NCBI GenBank assembly: GCA_027021685.1
Contig: JALUTW010000262.1
Span: forward strand, 1 to 10,163
Reading direction: 5' to 3'
DNA length: 10,163 nucleotides
Source of the DNA: Chromatiales bacterium
Lineage (GTDB): Bacteria; Pseudomonadota; Gammaproteobacteria; CAMYNG01
A program made the position numbers and the translations under genes. Shown here piece after piece: positions 1-10,163 of the stretch; within the stretch, counting starts at the first letter, position 1; each line of letters begins with the position of its first letter. Below the pieces are notes generated by a model that ran no database searches, was not told the origin of the DNA, and worked only from the letters and a program-made list of their open reading frames with translations.

Positions 1-4
1 AACA

Positions 5-472
5 TTGAGCCTGCACCTGGACCTGCAGGTGGCGCCGGGCCTGGCCGGGGTGCCCGGGGCGGAGGACCTGCGCCGCTTCGCCGCGGCCGCGCTGGCGGCG
101 GCGCCGCGGGCGCCGGCGGAGGCCGAACTCTCGGTGCGGGTGGTGGATGCCGACGAAATGGCGGCGCTCAACGCCCGCTACCGCGGCCGCAGCGGCCCCA
201 CCAACGTGCTGTCCTTTCCCTTCGAGGCACCGCCGGGGGTGGACCTGCCGTTTCTGGGCGACCTGGTGGTGTGCGCCCCGGTGGTGGCGCGCGAGGCGCG
301 GGAGCAGGGCAAGCTGCCGGAGGCCCACTGGGCCCACATGGTGGTGCACGGGGTGCTGCACCTGCTGGGGCACGATCACCAGACCCCGGCGGAGGCCGAA
401 GCCATGGAGGCCCTGGAACGCACCGCCCTGGCCCGCCTCGGTTTTCCCGATCCCTACACCGTGCAGGAGTGA
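5..472 (+). CDS. ybeY: YbeY, 16S rRNA maturation endoribonuclease (UPF0054)
   Basis: YbeY is a zinc-dependent single-strand endoribonuclease needed for 16S rRNA 3'-end maturation and late 70S quality control in the cytoplasm. The 155-residue product carries the family signature HGVLHLLGHDH at residues 115-125, with H115, H119 and H125 as the expected zinc ligands (HxxxHxxxxxH). R60 lies in the conserved YRG segment and is followed by the PTNVLSFPFE block at residues 65-74. Length and overall alignment match E. coli YbeY closely. The start is a TTG four bases from the left edge, giving an N-terminus (MSLHLDLQVA) like that of E. coli. Only one in-frame codon lies upstream in the window, so a start outside cannot be fully excluded. 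In this neighbourhood ybeZ (PhoH-like ATPase) is normally the gene just upstream, but it is outside this window. corC begins one base after the stop, so the two genes are probably co-transcribed. Confidence 0.96.
   Translation: MSLHLDLQVAPGLAGVPGAEDLRRFAAAALAAAPRAPAEAELSVRVVDADEMAALNARYRGRSGPTNVLSFPFEAPPGVDLPFLGDLVVCAPVVAREAREQGKLPEAHWAHMVVHGVLHLLGHDHQTPAEAEAMEALERTALARLGFPDPYTVQE
465..469 (+). promoter_or_regulatory. Ribosome binding site of corC inside the end of ybeY
   Basis: AGGAG lies four bases before the corC ATG and overlaps the last ybeY codons. It fixes the corC start at 474 and implies translational coupling, because ribosomes terminating on ybeY stop on top of this site. The spacing is a little short but workable. 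Confidence 0.6.
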
Positions 473-473
473 C

Positions 474-1371
474 ATGAACGAGGAACCTGGCAGCGCCTCC
501 GCGGGCCGCACCGCCCGCGGAGGTCACGAGGAACCCTCCTGGTTGCAGCGGCTGACCCGGGTGCTGGCCAGCGGGCCGCGCGACCGCGAGGAACTGGTGC
601 AGATGCTGCGCGAGGCCCAGCGCCGCGGCCTGCTGGACGCCGATGCCCTGGCCATGATCGAGGGCGTGCTCCAGGTGTCCGAGATGCAGGTACGCGACGT
701 CATGATCCCGCGCTCGCAGATGGTCGTGGTGGAGCGTGATGCCGAGCCGGCGGCGATTCTGCGCACCGTCATCGAATCGGCCCATTCGCGTTTTCCCGTC
801 ATCGGCGAGGACCGCGACGAGGTCATCGGCATCCTGCTGGCCAAGGACCTGCTGCCGCTGTTCGCCCGCAACGGCGAGGAGGGCGAGTTCAGCATCCGCG
901 AGATCCTGCGCCCGGCGGTGTTCATTCCCGAGAGCAAGCGCCTCAACGTCCTGCTCAAGGAGTTCCGCGCCAGCCGCAACCACATGGCCATGGTGGTGGA
1001 CGAGTACGGCGGCATCGCCGGGCTGGTCACCATCGAGGACGTGCTGGAGCAGATCGTGGGCGAGATCGAGGACGAGCACGACTTCGAGGGCGATACCTAC
1101 ATCCTCGATCACTCCCCGCAGCAGAGCACGGTCAAGGCGCTCACGCCCATCGAGGAGTTCAACGACCACTTCGGCACCGATTTCTCCGACGAGGAGTTCG
1201 ACACCATCGGCGGGCTGGTGATGAAGGCCTTCGGCCACCTGCCCCGGCGCGGCGAGACCGTGGTGCTGGGGCCGCTGGAGTTCCGCATCCTGCGTGCCGA
1301 CAACCGCCGCATCTATCTCATGCAGGTCACCCGGCTGGCCCGGGCGCCGGCCGCGGCGGACGCCGCCGGCG

Positions 1372-1379
<8 letters not shown>
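474..1379 (+). CDS. corC: CorC/YbeX family protein with tandem CBS domains
   Basis: The product is a 301-residue soluble protein of the CorC/YbeX (HlyC/CorC) family, historically linked to Mg2+/Co2+ efflux alongside CorA. E. coli YbeX has more recently been tied to ribosome metabolism, which fits the ybeY context. Visible parts are a polar N-terminal region to about residue 70 and two CBS repeats at about residues 72-195. The first opens with VRDVMIPRSQM (73-83); the second contains MAMVVDEYGG and IAGLVTIEDVLEQIVGEI (171-198). A C-terminal CorC_HlyC domain covers about residues 220-288 (FDTIGGLVM, then GHLPRRGE). There is no transmembrane segment, which distinguishes it from the membrane-anchored CNNM/HlyC-type relatives. 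The ATG one base after the ybeY stop has a good upstream AGGAG. The end overlaps the lnt start by eight bases. The family assignment is secure; the exact physiological role is less certain. Confidence 0.95.
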
Positions 1380-5395
<4,016 letters not shown>

Positions 5396-5401
5396 CAGGA
5401 T

Positions 5402-5432
5402 GTTGAAAAAGGTCGTCCAGACCTTTTTCAAC
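5402..5432. repeat. Hairpin I: 13-bp perfect stem, 5-nt loop
   Basis: GTTGAAAAAGGTC (5402-5414) pairs exactly with GACCTTTTTCAAC (5420-5432) around the loop GTCCA. It begins seven bases after the leuS stop and could protect or help end the leuS mRNA. The T-run is inside the 3' arm rather than after the stem, so it is not a textbook intrinsic terminator. Confidence 0.85.
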
Positions 5433-5434
5433 GC

Positions 5435-5463
5435 GCCGAACCCGGCGCAGGTCCGGGTTCGGC
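5435..5463. repeat. Hairpin II: 11-bp perfect stem, 7-nt loop
   Basis: GCCGAACCCGG (5435-5445) pairs exactly with CCGGGTTCGGC (5453-5463) around CGCAGGT. It starts two bases after hairpin I ends, so the two stems could stack in RNA. Confidence 0.85.
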
Positions 5464-5468
5464 TACGC

Positions 5469-5496
5469 CAAATCGAGTGCGTGCGCCCCCGATTTG
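5469..5496. repeat. Hairpin III: 7-bp stem, 14-nt loop
   Basis: CAAATCG (5469-5475) pairs with CGATTTG (5490-5496). Two further pairs form outside it if C5468 is bulged. This is the weakest stem of the array and its loop is GC-rich, but its position keeps the regular hairpin spacing. Confidence 0.6.
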
Positions 5497-5497
5497 C

Positions 5498-5521
5498 GGG
5501 CGGGGCATCCCTGCCCCGCCC
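5498..5521. repeat. Hairpin IV: 10-bp GC-rich stem, 4-nt loop
   Basis: GGGCGGGGCA (5498-5507) pairs exactly with TGCCCCGCCC (5512-5521) around TCCC. It is the most GC-rich and probably most stable short stem in the array. Five T residues follow only after a 10-base gap (5532-5536), too far for a standard intrinsic terminator. Its last two bases are shared with hairpin V, so IV and V cannot both form completely. Confidence 0.85.
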
Positions 5522-5551
5522 TGGCAGGCTGTTTTTCAACAGCCTGCCAGG
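5520..5551. repeat. Hairpin V: 14-bp perfect stem, 4-nt loop, abutting the lptE start
   Basis: CCTGGCAGGCTGTT (5520-5533) pairs exactly with AACAGCCTGCCAGG (5538-5551) around TTTC. The 3' arm ends one base before the lptE ATG at 5553, so the region where a ribosome binding site is expected would be double-stranded in the mRNA. It also contains the right terminal repeat of the element. Confidence 0.85.
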
Positions 5552-5552
5552 C

Positions 5553-6074
5553 ATGACCCGGGGCCTGCCGCGGATGCTGGTGCCGGGCCTGGTCCTGGCG
5601 GTGCTCGCGGCCGGCTGCGGCTTCCACCTGCGCGGCGCGGCGGTGGTGCCCGCCGCCTTCGCCCGGGTCCACGTGGCCGGGCCGGCGGCCACCGGCGCCA
5701 CCGCACGCGCCCTGGCCGCGGCCCTGGCCGAGGCCGGGGCCCGCACCGTGGCCGCGCGCGGGGAGGCCGACGCGGTGCTGGAGGTCATGGCCGCCGCCAC
5801 CCGGCGCCGGGTGGCGAGCGTGGACAGCCGGGGCCGCGCCACCGAGTACGAGCTGCGCCACACGCTCACCTTCCGCGTCACCGACGGCGAGGGCCGCGAG
5901 CTGCTGCCGGAGCAGACCGTGGTCCGGGTGCGCGATTTCCTGTTCAACCCCGACAACGTGCTGGGCGCCGCCGACGAAGAGGCCCTGCTGCGCCGGCGCC
6001 TGCTGGAGGAGTCGGCGCGCCTGGCGGTGGGGCGCATGGCCCGGGCCCTGGCGGCGGTGGAGGCGGCACCGTGA
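5553..6074 (+). CDS. lptE: LPS-assembly lipoprotein LptE (RlpB)
   Basis: LptE is the outer-membrane lipoprotein that plugs and helps fold LptD, the LPS translocon. The 173-residue product starts with a short basic stretch and a hydrophobic signal sequence ending in a lipobox-like LAAGC, with the lipidated cysteine at C22. The following CGFHLRG closely resembles E. coli LptE (CGWHLR). The mature part is a small domain with alternating polar strands ([28 protein letters not shown]), as in the family. Two starts are possible: ATG 5553, one base after hairpin V, or ATG 5574 (166 residues, C15). Neither has a clear Shine-Dalgarno, and both give a workable lipoprotein signal. An open frame back to 5400 would read through the hairpin array and bury the signal peptide, so I reject it. 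The gene ends overlapping the holA GTG. Family assignment is strong from the N-terminal motif and the leuS-lptE-holA order. Confidence 0.93.
   Translation: MTRGLPRMLVPGLVLAVLAAGCGFHLRGAAVVPAAFARVHVAGPAATGATARALAAALAEAGARTVAARGEADAVLEVMAAATRRRVASVDSRGRATEYELRHTLTFRVTDGEGRELLPEQTVVRVRDFLFNPDNVLGAADEEALLRRRLLEESARLAVGRMARALAAVEAAP
6059..6063 (+). promoter_or_regulatory. Ribosome binding site of holA inside lptE
   Basis: GGAGG lies seven bases before the GTG at 6071, which overlaps the lptE TGA as GTGA. It decides the holA start and indicates translational coupling of holA to lptE. Confidence 0.65.
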
Positions 6075-7087
6075 AGCTCAACCTGTCCGGGCTCATGGAG
6101 CACCTGGAGGGCAGTACCCCGCTGGTGCCGGTCTACCTGCTGGCCGGCGACGAGCCCTTCCAGCTGGGGCAGGCGGCGGACGCGGTGCGGGCCGCGGCCC
6201 GGCGCCAGGGCTACGCGGAGCGCAAGGTGTTTTTCGCCGAGCGCGGCTTCGACTGGAAGGAGCTGGCGGCGGAGCAGGACGCCCTGTCGCTGTTTGCCGA
6301 GCGGCGGCTGCTGGAACTGCGCCTGCCCCAGCCCCGGCCCGGCGATGCGGGGGCCCGGGTGCTGGCGGAATGGGCCGCGCGGCCGGCGGCCGACACCGTG
6401 CTGATGGTGATCACGGGCAAGCCGGACCGCGGCCAGCAGCGGGCCCGGTGGTTCACCGCGCTGGAGCAGGCCGGGGTGCTGGTGCAGGTGTGGCCGGTGG
6501 AGTCCGCGCGCCTGCCCGCCTGGCTCGAGCGCCACATGCGCGCCCGCGGCCTGAAGCCGGCACCGGAGGCGGTGCGGTTGCTGGCCGAGCGGGTGGAAGG
6601 CAACCTGCTGGCGGCGGACCAGGCGGTGGAGAAGCTGCTGCTGCTCCACGGTCCGGGACCGGTGGCCGCCGACCAGGTGGCCGAGGCGGTGGCCGACAGT
6701 GCCCGCTACGACCTGTTCGATCTGGTGGACACGGCCCTGGCCGGCGATGCGGCGCGCGCGGTGCGCATGACCCGCGGGCTGCTGGCCGAGGGCGTGGAGC
6801 CGCCGGTGATCCTGTGGGCCCTGGCCCGGGGCATCCGCGAGGCGGCGGGCGTGGCCGCCGGCGGCGAGGCGGCCCTGGGCCGGGTGTGGGCACGGCGCCA
6901 GGGGGTGCTGCGCGCCGCCTGCCGGCGCCACCGCCGCGGGGACTGGTGGCGGCTGTTGCGCCAGGCGGCCCGCATCGACCGCATGATCAAGGGTCTGGCC
7001 CCCGGCAGCGCGGCGGACGAGCTGGTACAATTGAGCCTTGCCGTGGCCCAGCCGCCGCGGCGGCAGAACGGGAGCAAGGGGACATGA
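6071..7087 (+). CDS. holA: DNA polymerase III delta subunit
   Basis: HolA (delta) is the clamp-loader subunit that opens the beta sliding clamp during chromosome replication. The 338-residue product matches the family length (343 in E. coli). Recognisable parts are the N-terminal [10 protein letters not shown] (21-30), the clamp-interacting region with [16 protein letters not shown] (71-86), the [14 protein letters not shown] segment (148-161), the conserved [15 protein letters not shown] (175-189), [10 protein letters not shown] (211-220) and a helical C-terminal collar domain ending near DELVQLSL. The last ten or so residues are polar and unlikely to be conserved. GTG 6071 is preceded by GGAGG and overlaps the lptE stop; the TGA overlaps the proA ATG as ATGA. 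The tight overlaps on both sides argue for one lptE-holA-proA transcript. Confidence 0.95.
   Translation: MKLNLSGLMEHLEGSTPLVPVYLLAGDEPFQLGQAADAVRAAARRQGYAERKVFFAERGFDWKELAAEQDALSLFAERRLLELRLPQPRPGDAGARVLAEWAARPAADTVLMVITGKPDRGQQRARWFTALEQAGVLVQVWPVESARLPAWLERHMRARGLKPAPEAVRLLAERVEGNLLAADQAVEKLLLLHGPGPVAADQVAEAVADSARYDLFDLVDTALAGDAARAVRMTRGLLAEGVEPPVILWALARGIREAAGVAAGGEAALGRVWARRQGVLRAACRRHRRGDWWRLLRQAARIDRMIKGLAPGSAADELVQLSLAVAQPPRRQNGSKGT
7023..7031 (+). promoter_or_regulatory. Possible extended -10 promoter for proA within holA
   Basis: TGGTACAAT fits an extended -10 element (TGn plus TACAAT, five of six consensus bases) 53 bases before the proA ATG. No recognisable -35 is present at the right distance. 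In such GC-rich sequence an AT-rich hexamer stands out, but these bases also encode the family-typical ELVQL of HolA, so the match may be a coding coincidence. Confidence 0.25.
7071..7074 (+). promoter_or_regulatory. Ribosome binding site of proA
   Basis: GGAG lies nine bases before the proA ATG at 7084 and inside the last holA codons. It supports this start over the much longer open frame that runs back through holA. Confidence 0.6.
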
Positions 7088-8370
7088 GCACGGCGGGCGA
7101 ACAGGTCGCGGCCACCACGGACATCCGTGCCTACATGCACGAGGTGGGCCGGCGTGCGCGCGCGGCCGCCCGGATCCTGGCGCGGGCGGTGACCGGCGAC
7201 AAGAACGCCGCGCTCCATGCCATGGCCGGGGCCATCGAGGCCCGGCAGGCGGAGCTGCTGGAGGCCAACGCGGCGGACCTGGCTGCCGGCCGCGAGGCCG
7301 GGCTGGACGCGGCCCTGCTGGATCGGCTGGAACTCAACCCGGCGCGCATCGCCGCCATGGCCGAGGGCCTGCGCCAGATCGCTGCCCTGCCCGATCCCGT
7401 GGGCGCGGTCACCGATCTCAACTACCGGCCCTCCGGCATCCAGGTGGGGCGCATGCGCGTGCCGCTGGGTGTGGTGGGGATCATCTACGAGTCGCGGCCC
7501 AACGTCACCGCCGACGCCGCCGGCTTGTGCCTCAAGTCGGGCAACGCCGCCATCCTGCGCGGCGGCTCGGAGGCGGCGCGCTCCAACCAGGCCATCGCCG
7601 CCTGCATCCGCGCCGGCCTGCGCGAGGCCGGGCTGCCGGAGACCGCGGTGCAGGTGATCGAGACCACCGACCGGGCGGCGGTGGGCGAGCTCATCAGTAT
7701 GCCCGAATACGTGGACGTGATCGTGCCGCGCGGCGGCAAGGGCCTCATCGAGCGCATCAGCAACGAGGCGCGGGTGCCCGTCATCAAGCACCTGCACGGG
7801 ATCTGCCACGTCTACATCGACGGGGCCGCCGACCTGGACAAGGCCATCCGCGTGGCCTACAACGCCAAGACCCAGCGCTACGGCACCTGCAACACCATGG
7901 AGACGCTGCTGGTGGACGCCGCCATCGCCGGGCAGGTGCTGCCCCCGCTGGCCCGGCGCTACCGGGAGGCGGGTGTCGAGCTGCGCGGCTGCGAGCGCAC
8001 CCGGGCCCTCATCGAGGCCCTGCCGGCCACCGACGAGGACTGGGACACCGAGTACCTCGCCCCCGTTCTCTCCATCCGGGTGGTGGACGGGCTGGAGGCG
8101 GCCATGGACCACATCTACCGCCACGGCTCCGGGCACACCGACGCCATCGTCACCGAGGACCTGGGACGGGCGCGGCGCTTCCTGGCCGAGGTGGACTCCA
8201 GCTCGGTGATGGTCAATGCCTCCACCCGCTTCGCCGACGGCTTCGAGTACGGGCTCGGTGCCGAGATCGGGATCAGCACCGACAAGATCCACGCCCGCGG
8301 GCCGGTGGGGCTGGAAGGGCTCACCTCGCAGAAGTTCATCGTCATCGGCGACGGCCACGTGCGGAGCTAG
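7084..8370 (+). CDS. proA: Glutamate-5-semialdehyde dehydrogenase (gamma-glutamyl phosphate reductase)
   Basis: ProA reduces gamma-glutamyl phosphate with NADPH to glutamate-5-semialdehyde, the second step of proline synthesis, in the cytoplasm. The 428-residue product (417 in E. coli) belongs to the aldehyde dehydrogenase superfamily. The cofactor-binding half includes [23 protein letters not shown] (126-148) and [12 protein letters not shown] (153-164). VPRGGKGLI lies at 214-222. The catalytic cysteine is C269 in [13 protein letters not shown], and [27 protein letters not shown] (373-399) is a conserved C-terminal block. The N-terminus is about ten residues longer than in E. coli and polar. 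ATG 7084 overlaps the holA stop and has a GGAG upstream. The partner gene proB (glutamate 5-kinase) is not adjacent; proA beside nadD, rather than beside proB, is also the arrangement in Pseudomonas. Confidence 0.98.
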   Translation: MSTAGEQVAATTDIRAYMHEVGRRARAAARILARAVTGDKNAALHAMAGAIEARQAELLEANAADLAAGREAGLDAALLDRLELNPARIAAMAEGLRQIAALPDPVGAVTDLNYRPSGIQVGRMRVPLGVVGIIYESRPNVTADAAGLCLKSGNAAILRGGSEAARSNQAIAACIRAGLREAGLPETAVQVIETTDRAAVGELISMPEYVDVIVPRGGKGLIERISNEARVPVIKHLHGICHVYIDGAADLDKAIRVAYNAKTQRYGTCNTMETLLVDAAIAGQVLPPLARRYREAGVELRGCERTRALIEALPATDEDWDTEYLAPVLSIRVVDGLEAAMDHIYRHGSGHTDAIVTEDLGRARRFLAEVDSSSVMVNASTRFADGFEYGLGAEIGISTDKIHARGPVGLEGLTSQKFIVIGDGHVRS

Positions 8371-8426
8371 GACCTGCCTTCGTTGATTCCCCGCGCGGCC
8401 ATTTTGCAGCGTTTCGCGCCCGATCC
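8371..8426 (+). other. proA-nadD spacer, no convincing site
   Basis: This 56-nt gap is one of only three spacers longer than 50 nt in the window. I looked for a promoter, Shine-Dalgarno, terminator or dyad. TTGATT (8383-8388) could be a weak -35, but no -10 follows at a suitable distance, and the only inverted repeat is GCGCG/CGCGC with a long loop. nadD could still have its own promoter here, but the sequence does not show one. Confidence 0.4.
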
Positions 8427-9065
8427 ATGATCGGCGTCTTCGGCGGCACCTTCGATCCGGTCCACTTCGGGCACCTGCGCCCGGCCCTGGAGCTGTACGA
8501 GTCCCTGGCGCTGGATGAGCTGCGCTTCGTGCCCTGCGGGCGGCCGCCCCACCGCGAGCCGCCGCAGGCGCGGGCGGAAGACCGCCTGGCCATGCTGCGG
8601 GCGGCGGTGCGCGGGCAGCGGGGTTTCGTGGTGGACACCCGCGAGCTGGAACGGCCCGGCCCCAGCTACATGGTGGACACCCTGCAAAGCCTGCGCGACC
8701 AGTTTGGTCCCGGCCGCCCGCTGCTGCTGCTGCTGGGGCTGGACGCCTTTCTCGGCCTGGAGACCTGGCACCGGTGGGAGCGGCTGGCGGAGCTGGCCCA
8801 CCTGGTGGTGGCGCACCGGCCCGGCTTCGTGCCCGCGGACCTGCTCCGGCACCCGGGCCTGTGGGCCCTGGTCTCGTCCAGCCAGGCCGAGGACAGCGGC
8901 GAGCTGCGCGATGCGCCGGCGGGAAGGGTGCTGTTCTGCCAGGTGACCCAGCTGGACATCTCCGCCAGCGGTATCCGCCGGCTGCTGGCTGCAGGCCGTG
9001 ACATCCGCTACCTGGTGCCGGAAGCCGTGCGCGAGATCATCGCGGCCCGCAGGATTTACGATTGA
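8427..9065 (+). CDS. nadD: Nicotinate-nucleotide adenylyltransferase
   Basis: NadD joins nicotinate mononucleotide and ATP to give deamido-NAD, an essential step of NAD synthesis. The 212-residue product (213 in E. coli) has the nucleotidyltransferase signature GGTFDPVHFGH at 6-16 (GxFxPxHxGH class), the GLDAF and TWHRWERL region (104-120) that contributes to substrate binding, and the C-terminal ISASGIR at 178-184. The last motif is usually ISxTxIR, so the common Thr is a Ser here, a conservative change. The ATG start places the first conserved strand (IGVFGGTFDP) at the very N-terminus, as expected. The frame is open upstream through proA but that region is a shadow. No clear Shine-Dalgarno precedes the ATG. 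rsfS follows after 15 bases, the usual nadD-rsfS-rlmH order. Confidence 0.97.
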   Translation: MIGVFGGTFDPVHFGHLRPALELYESLALDELRFVPCGRPPHREPPQARAEDRLAMLRAAVRGQRGFVVDTRELERPGPSYMVDTLQSLRDQFGPGRPLLLLLGLDAFLGLETWHRWERLAELAHLVVAHRPGFVPADLLRHPGLWALVSSSQAEDSGELRDAPAGRVLFCQVTQLDISASGIRRLLAAGRDIRYLVPEAVREIIAARRIYD

Positions 9066-9069
9066 GGAG
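9064..9069 (+). promoter_or_regulatory. Ribosome binding site of rsfS overlapping the nadD stop
   Basis: GAGGAG overlaps the nadD TGA and lies 11 bases before the rsfS ATG at 9081. A GTG at 9069 is in frame but overlaps this site and would add four residues not seen in relatives, so ATG 9081 is preferred. Confidence 0.55.
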
Positions 9070-9080
9070 TGCACGGACCC

Positions 9081-9431
9081 ATGCTTTCGACCCCTGAACT
9101 GGAACGGCTGGTGGTGGACGCCCTGGAGGAGATCAAGGGCGGGGACATCCGCGTGCTGGATCTGCGCGGCAAGGCCAGCTTCACCGATGTCATGATCATC
9201 GCCTCGGGCACCAGTGACCGCCAGGTCAAGGCCCTGGCCGACAACGTCATCGAGAAGGCCAAGGCCGCGGGCATGCCGCCGCTGGGCGTGGAGGGCGAGC
9301 AGCAGGGCGAGTGGGTGCTGGTGGACCTGGGCGACGCCGTGGTGCACATCATGCTGCCGGCAGTGCGCGACTTCTACAACCTGGAAAAGCTCTGGGGCGA
9401 GGAGGCGCCCGCCAGCGCCGGGGGCGCCTGA
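9081..9431 (+). CDS. rsfS: Ribosomal silencing factor RsfS (Iojap family)
   Basis: RsfS binds ribosomal protein uL14 on the 50S subunit and blocks subunit joining, lowering translation during starvation or stationary phase. The 116-residue product (105 in E. coli) shows the Iojap/DUF143 pattern: IKGGDIRVLDLRGKASFTDVMIIASGTSDRQV as a continuous conserved block at residues 18-49, then LGVEGEQQGEWVLVDLGDAVVHIM (68-91), and FYNLEKLW (98-105). The last eleven residues are a low-complexity Ala/Gly-rich tail absent from the E. coli protein. The start at ATG 9081 gives the family-typical N-terminal helix (MLSTPELERLVVDALEE). Its place between nadD and rlmH is the standard arrangement, and rlmH also acts on the ribosome. 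Confidence 0.97.
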   Translation: MLSTPELERLVVDALEEIKGGDIRVLDLRGKASFTDVMIIASGTSDRQVKALADNVIEKAKAAGMPPLGVEGEQQGEWVLVDLGDAVVHIMLPAVRDFYNLEKLWGEEAPASAGGA

Positions 9432-9444
9432 GCGGGTCCCGGCG

Positions 9445-9915
9445 GTGCGCATCCGTCTCATCGCGGTGGGCACGCGCATGCCGCAGTGGGTGAACGCCGG
9501 CTACGAAGACTACGCCCGCCGCCTGCCGCCGGAGTGCCGCCTGGAGCTGGTGGCCATCCCGCCGGGACCCCGCGGGCGCGGCGGCGACGTGGCCCGGGCC
9601 CGGGCCCGCGAGGGCGAGCGCATGCTCGCAGCCGTCCCCGCGCGGGCCCACGTGGTGGCGCTGGAAGTGGAGGGGCGGCCCTGGACCACCCCGGACCTGG
9701 CCCGTTCGCTGGAGGCCTGGCTGCAGCAGGGGCGTGACGTGGCCCTGCTGGTGGGCGGGCCCGACGGGCTCGACGAGTGCTGCCGCGCCCGCGCCGACGA
9801 GGCCCGCTCGCTCTCCCCGCTGACCCTGCCTCACGGTCTGGTGCGGGTGCTGGTGGCCGAGCAGCTCTACCGCGCCTGGAGCCTCCTGCGCGGGCATCCC
9901 TACCATCGCGCCTGA
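9445..9915 (+). CDS. rlmH: 23S rRNA pseudouridine-1915 N3-methyltransferase
   Basis: RlmH is a small SPOUT-class methyltransferase that uses SAM to methylate pseudouridine 1915 in helix 69 of 23S rRNA on assembled 70S ribosomes. The 156-residue product (155 in E. coli) aligns end to end. It has RLIAVGTRMPQWVNAGYEDY at residues 4-23, the SAM-binding glycine loop LLVGGPDGLD at 101-110, the trefoil-knot segment SLSPLTLPHGLVRVLVAEQLYRAW (122-145), and the invariant C-terminal HPYHR at 151-155. GTG 9445 is chosen because it puts the first strand (RIRLIAVGT) right at the N-terminus; no ATG is available in frame nearby. The 13-nt gap after rsfS has only a weak G-rich stretch, so translation may depend on ribosomes finishing rsfS. 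maf begins four bases after the stop. Confidence 0.97.
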   Translation: MRIRLIAVGTRMPQWVNAGYEDYARRLPPECRLELVAIPPGPRGRGGDVARARAREGERMLAAVPARAHVVALEVEGRPWTTPDLARSLEAWLQQGRDVALLVGGPDGLDECCRARADEARSLSPLTLPHGLVRVLVAEQLYRAWSLLRGHPYHRA

Positions 9916-9919
9916 GGCC

Positions 9920-10163
9920 ATGGCTTCCCCGCCCGCCACCGTCCTGCTGGCCTCCACCTCGCCCCGGCGCCGCGAGCTGCTGGAACAAATCGGCGTGGCC
10001 TTCTCTCTAATCGAGGTCGAGGTGGACGAGCGCCGGCAGCCGGGGGAGGCCCCGGAGGCCATGGTGCGGCGCCTGGCCCTGGCCAAGGCCCGGGCGGGAC
10101 GCAGTGCCGCCGCGGCCGACGCCCGCCCGGTACTGGGGGCGGACACCGTGGTGGTGGTGGACG
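9920..10163 (+). CDS. maf: Maf/YhdE family nucleoside triphosphate pyrophosphatase (5' part)
   Basis: Maf proteins hydrolyse non-canonical or excess nucleoside triphosphates to monophosphates; YhdE-type members act on dTTP and UTP. The window contains 81 codons plus one base of the gene, cut by the right edge. The signature LLASTSPRRRELL (9-21) contains the phosphate-binding SxR motif, EVDERRQPGEAPEAMVRRLALAKA (34-57) is typical, and VLGADTVVVVD (71-81) carries the catalytic aspartate D75. The complete protein should be about 195-205 residues. The start is ATG 9920, four bases after the rlmH stop. The nearby GAGG is only two bases from the ATG, so initiation may be coupled to rlmH termination. 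A YhdE-type assignment is favoured over YceF because of the rlmH neighbourhood, but the discriminating downstream residues are not visible. In this arrangement rng (RNase G) often follows. Confidence 0.93.
   Translation, partial: MASPPATVLLASTSPRRRELLEQIGVAFSLIEVEVDERRQPGEAPEAMVRRLALAKARAGRSAAAADARPVLGADTVVVVD

Noticed and set aside
5498..5536. Hairpin IV plus the following T-run as an intrinsic terminator for leuS.
   Set aside because: The five T residues start 10 bases after the stem and fall in the loop and 3' arm of hairpin V, so the geometry is wrong. Rho-independent termination cannot be claimed from sequence alone.
5400..5552. A possible N-terminal extension of LptE (beginning MLKKVVQTFF) or a small peptide encoded in the hairpin region.
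   Set aside because: The extension is simply translation of the inverted-repeat arms. It would put about 50 extra residues before the lipoprotein signal, which must be N-terminal.
7038..8426. A long plus-strand open frame upstream of, and in frame with, nadD.
   Set aside because: It overlaps all of proA in another frame and is Arg/Gly/His-rich shadow sequence. NadD begins naturally at MIGVFGGTFDP.
9069..9080. GTG 9069 as the start of rsfS.
   Set aside because: It overlaps the GAGGAG ribosome binding site and adds residues not matched in the E. coli protein. ATG 9081 is better placed.

Overview
This window is a dense, single-strand (+) block of conserved housekeeping genes from a very GC-rich Gammaproteobacterium. 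The order is ybeY, corC (ybeX), lnt, leuS, lptE, holA, proA, nadD, rsfS, rlmH, maf. The block ybeY-corC-lnt-leuS-lptE-holA-nadD-rsfS-rlmH is a classic gammaproteobacterial neighbourhood. proA beside nadD and maf after rlmH suggest a Pseudomonas-like or purple-sulfur/Ectothiorhodospira-like lineage rather than an enteric one. That placement is inference from gene order, GC bias and LeuRS type, not a database match. The genes look native: the same strong G/C third-position bias runs throughout, and every long opposite-strand or alternate-frame ORF is a shadow.

Layout. Positions 5-2871 hold ybeY (rRNA maturation endonuclease), corC (tandem-CBS protein) and lnt (apolipoprotein N-acyltransferase), with a 1-nt gap and then an 8-nt overlap, so they read as one transcript. 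A 70-nt spacer with a possible promoter and a perfect 7-bp inverted repeat leads into leuS (2942-5395). From 5392 to 5550, between leuS and lptE, lies a compact array of five hairpins bounded by near-perfect 19-bp terminal inverted repeats. It looks like a small non-coding MITE/REP-type insertion. lptE, holA and proA follow as stop/start-overlapping genes (5553-8370). A 56-nt gap precedes nadD, rsfS, rlmH and the 5' part of maf, which runs off the right edge.

Together the genes serve ribosome maturation and silencing (YbeY, RsfS, RlmH), leucyl-tRNA charging (LeuS), envelope lipoprotein and LPS assembly (Lnt, LptE; LptE is itself a predicted lipoprotein and so a probable Lnt substrate), replication clamp loading (HolA), proline synthesis (ProA), NAD synthesis (NadD) and nucleotide-pool cleaning (Maf).

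I found no defence system, prophage, CRISPR array, RNA gene or obviously new protein. The features that stand out are the leuS-lptE hairpin element, its effect on the lptE translation start, and a LeuRS that lacks the leucine-specific insertion found in E. coli and Pseudomonas LeuRS. No stretch over 300 nt lacks a gene.
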